A stretch of 64,000 nucleotides of DNA. Source: an uncultured Clostridia bacterium (lineage in GTDB: Bacteria > Bacillota > Clostridia > Christensenellales > Borkfalkiaceae). Below, one piece after another: positions 8,067 to 15,407 of the stretch. The DNA lies in NCBI GenBank assembly GCA_947630705.1, contig CANRIK010000005.1, positions 31,090-95,089 of the forward strand. The letters are read 5' to 3'. The notes under the pieces were generated by a model that did no database searches, was not told where the DNA came from, and saw only the letters and a list, made by a program, of their open reading frames with translations. Every line of letters begins with the position of its first letter. The first letter of the stretch is position 1. A program made the translations under genes and the position numbers.

Positions 8067-8927
8067 ATGGAAATGTGGTTTTCGGATATTCATACTCCGA
8101 ATATAAAGTTGAATATTCGCGTAAAGAAGCAGCTCTTTTCGGAGCGCAGCGACATACAGCAGGTTGACGTTTTCGAAAGCGACGACCTCGGGAAGTTTAT
8201 TTCGTTGGACGGAGAAGTGGTGTTTTCCGAAGCCGACGAGTTCATATACGACGAAATGGTTACGCATGTTCCCATGGCCGTGCATCCGCACGTTAAAAAC
8301 GTGCTTGTAATCGGCGGCGGCGACGGCGGAGTTGCAAAGGAACTCTGCCGCTATCCCGAGATTGAAAAAATAGACGTGGTAGAAGAGGACGAAATGTTTG
8401 TATACGTTTCGCGTAAATTCTTCCCCGAGACGGCGGACGGCCTCAACGATCCGCGCGTAAACCTCTATATTCAGGACGGTCTCAAATTTATCCGCAATAA
8501 AGTGGGAGAATACGATTTGATAATCAACGATTCTACCGACCCTTTCGGACCCACGGAGGGGCTGTTCACCAAAGAGTTTTACGGCAGTTGCTACAAGGCG
8601 TTGAACGACGAGGGGATAATGGTATATCAGCACGGCAGTCCGTTTTACGATGAGGACGAAGCCGAGTGCCGTAAAATGCACCGCAAGGTTTTCAGATGCT
8701 TCCCCATTTCAAGGGTATATCAGGCGCATATTCCCACTTGTTCGTCGGGCTATTGGCTGTTCGGTTTCGCCAGCAAGAAGTATCATCCGCTTAAAGACTT
8801 CAATCCCACGAAATGGTGCGCTCGCAATATCCCCACACAATATTACACGACAAATCTGCATACGGGCGCGTTCATGCTTCCGAAATATGTTGAAGAAATT
8901 TTAAAAGGAGCGGAGGAAGAAAAATGA
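8067..8927 (+). CDS. speE: Spermidine synthase-like aminopropyltransferase
   Basis: A 286-residue aminopropyltransferase with a Rossmann methyltransferase-like fold: VLVIGGGDGGVAKE binds the nucleoside and NDSTDPFGPTEGLF carries the catalytic Asp. The start is taken at 8067 because MEMWFSDIHTPNIKLN is the usual SpeE N-terminus and GAGG lies 9 nt upstream; an ATG at 8052 in the same frame would extend it by five residues. SpeE normally uses decarboxylated S-adenosylmethionine, but no speD is seen in the window. It overlaps the dehydrogenase gene by 4 nt, so it is translated with the alternative carboxyspermidine route. Confidence 0.85.
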   Translation: MEMWFSDIHTPNIKLNIRVKKQLFSERSDIQQVDVFESDDLGKFISLDGEVVFSEADEFIYDEMVTHVPMAVHPHVKNVLVIGGGDGGVAKELCRYPEIEKIDVVEEDEMFVYVSRKFFPETADGLNDPRVNLYIQDGLKFIRNKVGEYDLIINDSTDPFGPTEGLFTKEFYGSCYKALNDEGIMVYQHGSPFYDEDEAECRKMHRKVFRCFPISRVYQAHIPTCSSGYWLFGFASKKYHPLKDFNPTKWCARNIPTQYYTTNLHTGAFMLPKYVEEILKGAEEEK

Positions 8928-10180
8928 AAATACTGATAATAGGCTGCGGCGGCGTCGCGCAGGTTGCAATAAAAAAGTGCTGTCAGGCGGACGACGTGTT
9001 CACGGAAATTCTAATAGCCAGCCGCACAAAGTCAAAGTGCGACGCTGTGGCGGAGGAAATGAAAAACAGAACCAAAGCCAAAATAACCACCGCAAAAGTG
9101 AACGCGGACGATATAGGCGAGCTTGTCGCTCTCATTTCATCATTCAAGCCGTCGGCGGTATTGAACGTCGCTCTGCCCTATCAGGATTTGACTATAATGG
9201 AGGCTTGCCTCAAAACGGGCGTAGACTATATAGATACCGCCAATTACGAGTGTGAGGACACCGACGATCCGAAATGGCGTAAAATATATGAAAAGCGCGT
9301 AAAGGAAAAGGGATTTACTGCATATTTCGACTACTCGTGGCAGTGGGCCTATCGCGAGAAATTCGAAAAGGCCGGAATTTGCGCCCTTCTCGGTTCGGGT
9401 TTCGACCCGGGCGTGACGCAGGTGTTCAGCGCCTATGCGCAAAAGCATTACTTCGACACGATAGAAACCATAGATATCCTCGATTGCAACGGCGGCGACC
9501 ACGGCTACGCGTTTGCCACGAATTTCAATCCGGAAATAAATCTCCGCGAAGTTTCCGCCAACGGCTCCTATTGGGAGAACGGCAAGTGGATAGAGACAAA
9601 ACCTCTTGAAATCAAGCGCGAGTACGATTTCGACGGAGTAGGCAAAAAGGATATGTATCTGTTGCATCACGAGGAAATCGAGAGTCTCGCCGAAAATATA
9701 AAGGGAGTAAAGCGCATACGCTTTTTTATGACTTTCGGACAGAGCTATATACAGCATATGCAGTGTCTTAAAGACGTCGGAATGCTCTCCACGGTTCCCG
9801 TAAAATTCGAGGGTGGGGAGATTGTTCCCATACAGTTTTTGAAAGCTCTGCTGCCCGACCCTTCCACTCTCGGCCCTCGCACAAAAGGCAAAACGAATAT
9901 AGGCTGTATTTTTACCGGTTACAAGGACGGAAAGAAAAAGTCGCTTTATATCTACAACGTATGCGACCATCAGGAATGTTATAGGGAAGTGGGCTCGCAG
10001 GCCATCTCATACACTACGGGCGTTCCGGCAATGATAGGCGCAATGCTCGTCGTGAAGGGGATTTGGAAAAAGGCCGGCGTATTTACCGCCGAGGAGTTCG
10101 ACCCCGACCCCTATATGGAGGCTCTGAACAAATACGGCTTGCCGTGGCGGATTTCGGAAGACCCCGTCTTGGTGGATTGA
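8924..10180 (+). CDS. Carboxy(nor)spermidine dehydrogenase (saccharopine dehydrogenase family)
   Basis: A 418-residue NAD(P)-dependent enzyme of the saccharopine dehydrogenase-like family. The N-terminal Rossmann motif IIGCGGVAQVAIKKC is followed by the catalytic-domain stretch ALLGSGFDPGVTQVF. Members beside NspC join aspartate beta-semialdehyde to a diamine by reductive amination, making carboxyspermidine from putrescine, carboxynorspermidine from diaminopropane, or in some bacteria carboxyaminopropylagmatine from agmatine. The neighbouring nspC-like gene, 1 nt away, fixes the pathway but not the diamine. With agmatine deiminase and amidase in the operon, putrescine is the likely acceptor. 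Confidence 0.87.
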   Translation: MKILIIGCGGVAQVAIKKCCQADDVFTEILIASRTKSKCDAVAEEMKNRTKAKITTAKVNADDIGELVALISSFKPSAVLNVALPYQDLTIMEACLKTGVDYIDTANYECEDTDDPKWRKIYEKRVKEKGFTAYFDYSWQWAYREKFEKAGICALLGSGFDPGVTQVFSAYAQKHYFDTIETIDILDCNGGDHGYAFATNFNPEINLREVSANGSYWENGKWIETKPLEIKREYDFDGVGKKDMYLLHHEEIESLAENIKGVKRIRFFMTFGQSYIQHMQCLKDVGMLSTVPVKFEGGEIVPIQFLKALLPDPSTLGPRTKGKTNIGCIFTGYKDGKKKSLYIYNVCDHQECYREVGSQAISYTTGVPAMIGAMLVVKGIWKKAGVFTAEEFDPDPYMEALNKYGLPWRISEDPVLVD

Positions 10181-10181
10181 A

Positions 10182-11294
10182 ATGTTGCTTAACGAACTGC
10201 CCACGCCCGTCTATGTGATAGACGAGGATAAACTCAAAAAGAATCTCGAAATTCTCGCCGGCGTGCAGAGACGTACGGGCTGTAAAATTCTGCTCGCGCA
10301 AAAGGCCTTCTCATGCTATCAGTTCTATCCGCTTATATCCGAATACCTTTGCGGAGCTTCTTCGAGCGGACTGTTCGAGGCACGGCTTGCGCATGAAGAG
10401 ATGGGAGGGGAGAACCATGTCTACTGTCCGGCGTATCTTGAAAGCGAATTCGAAGAACTTTCAACGATTTGCGACCACATAATTTTCAATTCCGTGGCGC
10501 AGGTCTGTAAGTTTGCGCCCGAATCCAAGGGCAAAAGTTTGGGGTTGCGGATAAATCCGCAGTTTTCCACGCAGGCCTCTTCGATATACGACCCGTGCGC
10601 GCCTCATTCCCGTCTGGGAGTCACAAAAGAAAACTTTTGTGAGGACGTGTTGAGTTTTTTGCAAGGTTTTCATATCCATACTCTCTGCGAACAGGGCGCA
10701 GAGGACTTTGTTGCCACCGTTCGCGCCTTCGAAAAAGACTTCGGAAAATATTTCAAGCGTTTGCAATGGCTGAACCTCGGCGGCGGACACCATATAACGA
10801 AAGAGGGCTATAATATCTCTCTCCTCGAAGACGAGTTGAAGAGGCTTTCCGATAAATACGGAGTGCAGATCTATCTCGAACCGGGCGAAGCCGTGGCTCT
10901 GAACGCCGGATATCTCTATACGCGCGTTCTCGATATAGTCGAGAATCATGGCGAAATAGCCGTTCTCGACTGCTCTGCCGAGTGTCACATGCCGGACGTC
11001 CTCGAAATGCCCTACCGTCCGCACCTTGAAAACGGCGGCACAGTCGGCGAAAAGAAGTACTCTTATCGCCTTTCTTCGCGCACTTGTCTTGCCGGAGACG
11101 TAATAGGCGACTATTCGTTTGACCGTCCGTTGCGTTGCGGAGACATTCTGCGCTTTGACGACATGGCAATATACACCATTGTCAAGAACAATACGTTCAA
11201 CGGCATGCCCTTGCCGGCAATAGCCAAAGTGAAGGGCGGAGAATACACCCTTGTCAGAACGTTCGGGTATTCGGATTTCAAATCGCGTTTATGA
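10182..11294 (+). CDS. nspC: Carboxy(nor)spermidine decarboxylase
   Basis: A 370-residue fold-III PLP decarboxylase (alanine-racemase-like barrel). The N-terminal LLAQKAFSCYQ has the PLP lysine near residue 41; LGGGHHITKEGY and LEPGEAVALNAG bind the phosphate; the C-terminal part has CLAGDVIGDYSF, matching the conserved specificity-helix cysteine region of this family. It removes the carboxyl group from carboxyspermidine to give spermidine (or from carboxynorspermidine to give norspermidine). It is one base from the dehydrogenase gene and overlaps aguA by 4 nt (ATGA). Confidence 0.9.
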   Translation: MLLNELPTPVYVIDEDKLKKNLEILAGVQRRTGCKILLAQKAFSCYQFYPLISEYLCGASSSGLFEARLAHEEMGGENHVYCPAYLESEFEELSTICDHIIFNSVAQVCKFAPESKGKSLGLRINPQFSTQASSIYDPCAPHSRLGVTKENFCEDVLSFLQGFHIHTLCEQGAEDFVATVRAFEKDFGKYFKRLQWLNLGGGHHITKEGYNISLLEDELKRLSDKYGVQIYLEPGEAVALNAGYLYTRVLDIVENHGEIAVLDCSAECHMPDVLEMPYRPHLENGGTVGEKKYSYRLSSRTCLAGDVIGDYSFDRPLRCGDILRFDDMAIYTIVKNNTFNGMPLPAIAKVKGGEYTLVRTFGYSDFKSRL

Positions 11295-12346
11295 AAAATT
11301 TATATATGCCGGCGGAGTGGGAAAGGCACTTCGGCACGATAATGATATGGCCCGAAAGAACGGGCAGTTGGCCGTACGGAGCAAGATATGCCCGTCCGGT
11401 TTTTGCGCGGATAATCAAATTCATCTGTTCGGGAGAGAGAGTATTTCTCGCTCTTTCAAAGAGGGGCGAAAAGTCCGCAAGGGAGCTTTTAGAGGCCGAG
11501 ATATCCTCCGGAAAAGTCACTTTATGGCAAGTCGAAACGGACGACTGCTGGGCGCGAGACATGGCGCCGACATTTGTAAAGAGAGGCAAAAAGACAGTCG
11601 GCAACGATTGGGCTTTCAACGCTTGGGGCGGCTCTTTCAACGGTCTATATAAGAATTGGTTCAAAGACGACGCCTTTGCCGCCTATGTGTGCAACGCGCT
11701 CGGAACGGACAGAGTGGACGCTCATCCGTTTGTGCTCGAAGGCGGGGCAATTCACTCCGACGGATGCGGCACGCTGATTGTAACGGAGGAATGTCTGTTG
11801 AGCGAGGGCCGCAATCCCACGCTCGATAGGGCGGAGATAGAGGGCAATTTGAAGCGCTATCTCGGCGCGGAGCGCATAATTTGGTTAAAACGCGGAATTT
11901 GCGGCGATGAAACGGACGGTCACGTCGATAATATCTGCGCTTTCGTTTCAGAGGGGACAGTAGTCCTTGCTTGGGACGAGAGGGGAATTCAGGGAGATAT
12001 CTGCCGAGAGAATTATAAAATTCTTGCCGACAGCGGTCTGAAAGTCATAAAACTTCCGATGCCCGAAAATCACGTTTCGATAACGGAGGACGATATGGGC
12101 GGCTTTGTTTTCGAGGAGGGCGAAGCCGAGCGTGAAGTCGGCGAAATACTTGCCGCAAGCTATGTTAATTTTTATATCTGCAATGCCGGAGTCATTGTGC
12201 CTCAATTTGGCGACAAGAACGACAAAGCAGCAGTAAAAATTCTCGAAGAGGCGTTCCCGAACAGAAAAATTTTCCCTGTAAACGCCCGTGCTCTTATTGT
12301 GGGCGGCGGCAATATACATTGTCTTACACAGCAAATACCGGAGTGA
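11291..12346 (+). CDS. aguA: Agmatine deiminase
   Basis: A 351-residue guanidine-modifying enzyme (peptidyl-arginine deiminase superfamily) that hydrolyses agmatine to N-carbamoylputrescine and ammonia. Motifs in order: DDCWARDMAPTF near residue 80 (substrate Asp), EGGAIHSDGCGT near 155, DETDGHVDNICAF near 210 (catalytic His and Asp) and the nucleophilic Cys in GGGNIHCLTQQIP at the extreme C-terminus. All catalytic residues are present. Translational coupling to nspC (ATGA overlap) and the following amidase gene place it in the putrescine branch. Confidence 0.93.
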   Translation: MKNLYMPAEWERHFGTIMIWPERTGSWPYGARYARPVFARIIKFICSGERVFLALSKRGEKSARELLEAEISSGKVTLWQVETDDCWARDMAPTFVKRGKKTVGNDWAFNAWGGSFNGLYKNWFKDDAFAAYVCNALGTDRVDAHPFVLEGGAIHSDGCGTLIVTEECLLSEGRNPTLDRAEIEGNLKRYLGAERIIWLKRGICGDETDGHVDNICAFVSEGTVVLAWDERGIQGDICRENYKILADSGLKVIKLPMPENHVSITEDDMGGFVFEEGEAEREVGEILAASYVNFYICNAGVIVPQFGDKNDKAAVKILEEAFPNRKIFPVNARALIVGGGNIHCLTQQIPE

Positions 12347-12381
12347 ATTTCATATCCGGAAAAATATAATACGGTGAAAAA

Positions 12382-13257
12382 ATGCGCAACGTTAAAGTGT
12401 CCGCAGTTCAGATGCGGTGTTTTCAATCGCGTGAAGAGAATATTGAAAAAGCGATAAATTTTGTGGAAAAGGCTTCGGAAGGAGGTGCAAACGTAATCTT
12501 GCTTCCGGAGCTGTTCGAGCGCCCCTATTTTTGTCAGGAGCGCAACTACGACTATTACGCCTATGCGGAAGAGCCCCGTTCGAATACGGCAATAAAGGCC
12601 CTCATGCCGATATCGGCGAAGTACAAGACGGTAATCCCCGTCAGCTTTTACGAGAAGTGCGGAAATCTGCTTTTCAATTCTGTGGAAATAATCGACTGCG
12701 GAAAATTGAAGGGTATTTATCGCAAGACGCATATTCCGGACGACCACTATTATCAGGAAAAATTCTATTTCACCCCGGGCGATACGGGCTTTAAGACATT
12801 CAGAACAACTTATGGCACGATAGGCGTGGGTATATGCTGGGATCAGTGGTTTCCCGAAACGGCGCGCGCTCTTGCCTTGAACGGAGCGGAAATTCTGCTT
12901 TTCCCCACGGCGATAGGCTCCGAACCCATTTTGGACACGGACAGTTCCGCACATTGGAGGCGCGTTATGTGCGGTCATGCGGCCGCAAATCTTATGCCGG
13001 TAGTCGCCGCCAACAGAATAGGGGAAGAGAGGGTCGAACCTACGGGGAAAAACGGCAATCAAAGTTCGTCGTTGACCTTTTACGGTTCGTCGTTCATAAC
13101 CGACGGCACGGGCGAGACCATAGCCTCGCTCGGCAGGGAAGAAGAGGGGATAATTACGGCGGAATTCGACTTGGATAAACTTCAAAAACAGCGCCTTGAA
13201 TGGGGTTTGTTCCGCGACCGTCGCCCCCTTGTCTATAAGGATATAGTGAAAAAATGA
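12382..13257 (+). CDS. aguB: N-carbamoylputrescine amidase
   Basis: A 291-residue nitrilase-superfamily amidohydrolase that releases putrescine, CO2 and ammonia from N-carbamoylputrescine. The Glu-Lys-Cys triad is visible: LLPELFERPYF (Glu near residue 42), YRKTHIPDDHYYQEK (Lys near 116) and GVGICWDQWFPE (Cys near 153). It follows aguA with a 35-nt gap. Together with the decarboxylase and deiminase it completes arginine to agmatine to putrescine. Confidence 0.93.
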   Translation: MRNVKVSAVQMRCFQSREENIEKAINFVEKASEGGANVILLPELFERPYFCQERNYDYYAYAEEPRSNTAIKALMPISAKYKTVIPVSFYEKCGNLLFNSVEIIDCGKLKGIYRKTHIPDDHYYQEKFYFTPGDTGFKTFRTTYGTIGVGICWDQWFPETARALALNGAEILLFPTAIGSEPILDTDSSAHWRRVMCGHAAANLMPVVAANRIGEERVEPTGKNGNQSSSLTFYGSSFITDGTGETIASLGREEEGIITAEFDLDKLQKQRLEWGLFRDRRPLVYKDIVKK

Positions 13258-13264
13258 TAAAATT

Positions 13265-13909
13265 ATGAAAAGAAGCTATTGGATTCACTTTTCCGTTTTT
13301 TCGGCCGAAATAGCGGCGAGCCTTATTGTAATGCACCTTGCATTGCTTTTAAGTTTTGATAAATGGGTGTTTATCGGCGCGGCAATCGGAATAGAGGTAA
13401 TCTCCGTAACGCTCCTCATAGTGTTGCGCAAGCGCAAACCGCAGATTTGGTTTCCGTTAATCAACGCGCTTGCTACGGGACTTGCGCTTGCCGGATTTTA
13501 CGTTCACTTCGGTTTGACTCCTATTATCTGGCAATCGTCGGCTATATTCGGAGCGGCTGTGGCGGCATATCTTATTTACGGAGCCATTCTGGCAATTCCG
13601 GCCTTTGACCGTCACCGGAATCTGACGGCTGTTGTATTCCTTCTGCTTACTGCGGCTTCAATAGTCATAGGGGGAGTACTTGCAATGGATATGGTATTTG
13701 CTCTCTCCGCGTTTATTTGGCTGTATTTAGTTTCCTATTCCATATCTTACATATTTCCGCAAAGGAAATGGACGGCCTTTGAAATATCCCGTATATGCTT
13801 CGTTTATAGCCGCGGCGTTGATTATTTTTATAGTATTGATAGTGGTGACCGAAGGCGACGCTGTAAACGGATTTGCTCCCGACGCTTCCTCGCGCAAAAA
13901 GAAAAATAA
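13265..13909 (+). CDS. Polytopic membrane protein with an apparent frameshift near its C-terminus
   Basis: The frame from 13265 encodes about five hydrophobic segments in the first 165 residues and then turns into an Arg/Cys-rich, non-membrane tail ending at 13909. Between about 13760 and 13780 the coding signal moves by +1: that frame continues as KYPVYASFIAAALIIFIVLI, a clear transmembrane helix, then ends in a Lys-rich tail with a stop at 13911-13913. A single indel in nature or in the assembly, or less likely programmed slippage, would explain this. Family not recognised. It is last in the polyamine operon, 7 nt after aguB, so a role in polyamine transport is conceivable but unproven. Confidence 0.55.
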   Translation: MKRSYWIHFSVFSAEIAASLIVMHLALLLSFDKWVFIGAAIGIEVISVTLLIVLRKRKPQIWFPLINALATGLALAGFYVHFGLTPIIWQSSAIFGAAVAAYLIYGAILAIPAFDRHRNLTAVVFLLLTAASIVIGGVLAMDMVFALSAFIWLYLVSYSISYIFPQRKWTAFEISRICFVYSRGVDYFYSIDSGDRRRRCKRICSRRFLAQKEK

Positions 13910-14012
13910 ATAGATATCCGCATAAAACATCGAAATCTTCGCGTAAAATCCGTTTTTAACACCTAAACTTCGGCTGAAACTGACTAAAATCTAAATCTCC
14001 GACTAAATTAAC

Positions 14013-14055
14013 GCGGCGCGGCAATGAAAATTGCCGCGCCGCATAATTCTTTATT
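14013..14055. terminator. Hairpin terminator after the polyamine operon
   Basis: A perfect 12-bp stem, GCGGCGCGGCAA / TTGCCGCGCCGC with loop TGAAAA, followed by a T-rich tract. It lies between convergent genes. Its loop and 3' arm recur in the terminator at 15063. Confidence 0.85.
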
Positions 14056-14084
14056 TAAAAATAATAAAATTCCATTAAAGATAT

Positions 14085-14693
14085 TTATAAAAGCTCTTGC
14101 GCTTCCATAACGAGCCTTTGCGTGTCCTGCTCTATTTCAGCCATGCGAGCATAGTAAACTTTTCTGCGCTTATTTTGTCTTATAAATAAAACAACGGTCA
14201 AAACGCTTAATACAATATCCGCGGCGAGAAACAGCCAATCCCAACTCGGCGTAAGCATATATTCCAAACTATTGTCTTGAATCCATAAGGACGTCAAAGA
14301 CCATAGCGCAATGGTTATGATAAGTAAAACAATAAAAGGTTTAAAGGACGGTTCGGGAGTATTGAACTCAATCAAATCATTTTCAAATCTATCGTCAAGT
14401 TCTTTGAGTTTTGCATAATTTGGCATTTCGGTGTCGCGCACAAATTGCAAAGTTACATAGTTTGTCACGTGGACGCTTTTATTCACTTTGACTTTTCCGT
14501 CCGCACCCGTCCAGCCTTTCATAAATCCGCCGCCTATGCCGTCGCCGTAGGCAGTCAATTCAACGCTGTCGATTGACTCTTGTCTGTTGTAAATTTGTTG
14601 CCTGTTTTCAAGTTTCCACCCAAAATATTCATACCGCTTTATACATTCCTGCTCATCGGGCGGATTGACATTCTTTGTGACATGTTCAAGCAT
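14085..14693 (-). CDS. Small two-helix membrane protein next to an XRE regulator
   Basis: A 202-residue protein of unknown family. Residues 1-125 are polar with several aromatic residues and a Gly-rich strand pair (AYGDGIGGGFMKGWTGADGK). Two hydrophobic helices follow (about 127-145 and 155-173), then a charged, probably coiled C-terminal tail. No signal peptide. It is divergent from the XRE gene at 14819 and has a promoter with operator-like repeats, so it is probably that regulator's target. Function unknown. Confidence 0.75.
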   Translation of the reverse strand: MLEHVTKNVNPPDEQECIKRYEYFGWKLENRQQIYNRQESIDSVELTAYGDGIGGGFMKGWTGADGKVKVNKSVHVTNYVTLQFVRDTEMPNYAKLKELDDRFENDLIEFNTPEPSFKPFIVLLIITIALWSLTSLWIQDNSLEYMLTPSWDWLFLAADIVLSVLTVVLFIRQNKRRKVYYARMAEIEQDTQRLVMEAQELL

Positions 14694-14756
14694 TAATTTC
14701 CTCCGTTATTTAAGTTTCGATTTAATACGCCAAAATACGACTATATTTGCAAATAA

Positions 14757-14811
14757 ATAGTATCACAAGAATAATTGTAAGTCAAGTATTTTACAATAAT
14801 AATTGTAAAAT
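14757..14811 (-). promoter_or_regulatory. Promoter and operator between the membrane protein and XRE genes
   Basis: On the minus strand TTGACT (14780-14785) and TACTAT (14757-14762) lie 17 nt apart. A 10-bp inverted repeat, ATTTTACAAT / ATTGTAAAAT (14788-14811), abuts the -35, and a half-site, ATAATTGTAA (14771-14780), lies in the spacer. These are likely binding sites for the XRE protein encoded 8 nt away. Confidence 0.7.
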
Positions 14812-14818
14812 GTAAATA

Positions 14819-15031
14819 ATGATTAAAAATAAGTTTCCGGAAAATTTAAAATCTTTCAGAAAAGAGAAAAAGTTATCGCAACACGAAATTTCAAAAATGC
14901 TGGGAGTGACCCAGCAGTGTGTAAGTGAGTGGGAGTTGGGCAATACCGATCCGACCTTAACATATTTATGGTTGATTGCCGACATATTCGAGATATCGAT
15001 AGACGTTTTATGCGGCAGAAAGGAATATTGA
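14819..15031 (+). CDS. XRE-family HTH transcriptional regulator
   Basis: A 70-residue Cro/C1-type DNA-binding protein: LKSFRKEKKLSQHEISKMLG then VTQQCVSEWELGNTDP gives the HTH, and the end (LIADIFEISIDVLCGRKEY) is the usual fifth helix. No ribosome-binding site is visible before the ATG, and a TAAAAT box ends 7 nt upstream, so the transcript may be leaderless. It probably represses its divergent neighbour through the ATTTTACAAT palindrome. Confidence 0.85.
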   Translation: MIKNKFPENLKSFRKEKKLSQHEISKMLGVTQQCVSEWELGNTDPTLTYLWLIADIFEISIDVLCGRKEY

Positions 15032-15062
15032 TTAGTTAGAAATTATATTCAATAAAAAGATG

Positions 15063-15106
15063 CGGCACGGCAATGAAAATTGCCGCGCCGTTTTCTATTT
15101 TGTTAT
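15063..15106. terminator. Hairpin terminator between two XRE genes
   Basis: Stem CGGCACGGCAA / TTGCCGCGCCG with one mismatch, followed by TTTTCTATTTT. The loop and 3' arm are identical to the terminator at 14013. Confidence 0.82.
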
Positions 15107-15322
15107 TTATTGTTTGTCCAATCCGAGCAAATAATCGGCAGAAACGTCAAGGTATTTGCAAATAAGATACAGTGTATCTATACTCGGAACGCTTTTCCCT
15201 GATTTATAATCGGATATACACTGTTTTGAAACGTTTGATGCTTTGGCGAGTTCGGTTTGTTTAACATACGAATAGTTCAATACTTCGTTGAATCTTTCCT
15301 TGAATTTTGTGATTTTGTCCAT
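15107..15322 (-). CDS. XRE-family HTH transcriptional regulator
   Basis: A 71-residue single-domain HTH protein (KQTELAKASNVSKQCISDYK then GKSVPSIDTLYLICKYLDVS). The ATG at 15322 is preferred: the -10 hexamer TATAAT on the minus strand (15329-15334) ends 6 nt before it, so an in-frame start farther upstream would not be transcribed from this promoter. No Shine-Dalgarno is seen, consistent with a leaderless mRNA, though the -35 match is poor. It is divergent from the LRR lipoprotein gene at 15408 and is its probable repressor. Confidence 0.82.
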   Translation of the reverse strand: MDKITKFKERFNEVLNYSYVKQTELAKASNVSKQCISDYKSGKSVPSIDTLYLICKYLDVSADYLLGLDKQ

Positions 15323-15328
15323 ACAAAA

Positions 15329-15384
15329 ATTATACGCGAGTAGTACGCTTATACTTGACAAGTACGTTAATAACGTACTATAAT
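15329..15384 (+). promoter_or_regulatory. LRR lipoprotein promoter with an operator filling the spacer
   Basis: TTGACA (15355-15360) and TATAAT (15379-15384) enclose an 18-nt spacer. The spacer plus the first base of the -10 is the perfect palindrome AGTACGTTAATAACGTACT (15361-15379). A third AGTACG half-site at 15342-15347 lies toward the XRE promoter. A bound XRE dimer would directly block RNA polymerase. Confidence 0.82.
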
Positions 15385-15407
15385 AAATAAAAAATAAAGG
15401 AGCACAT

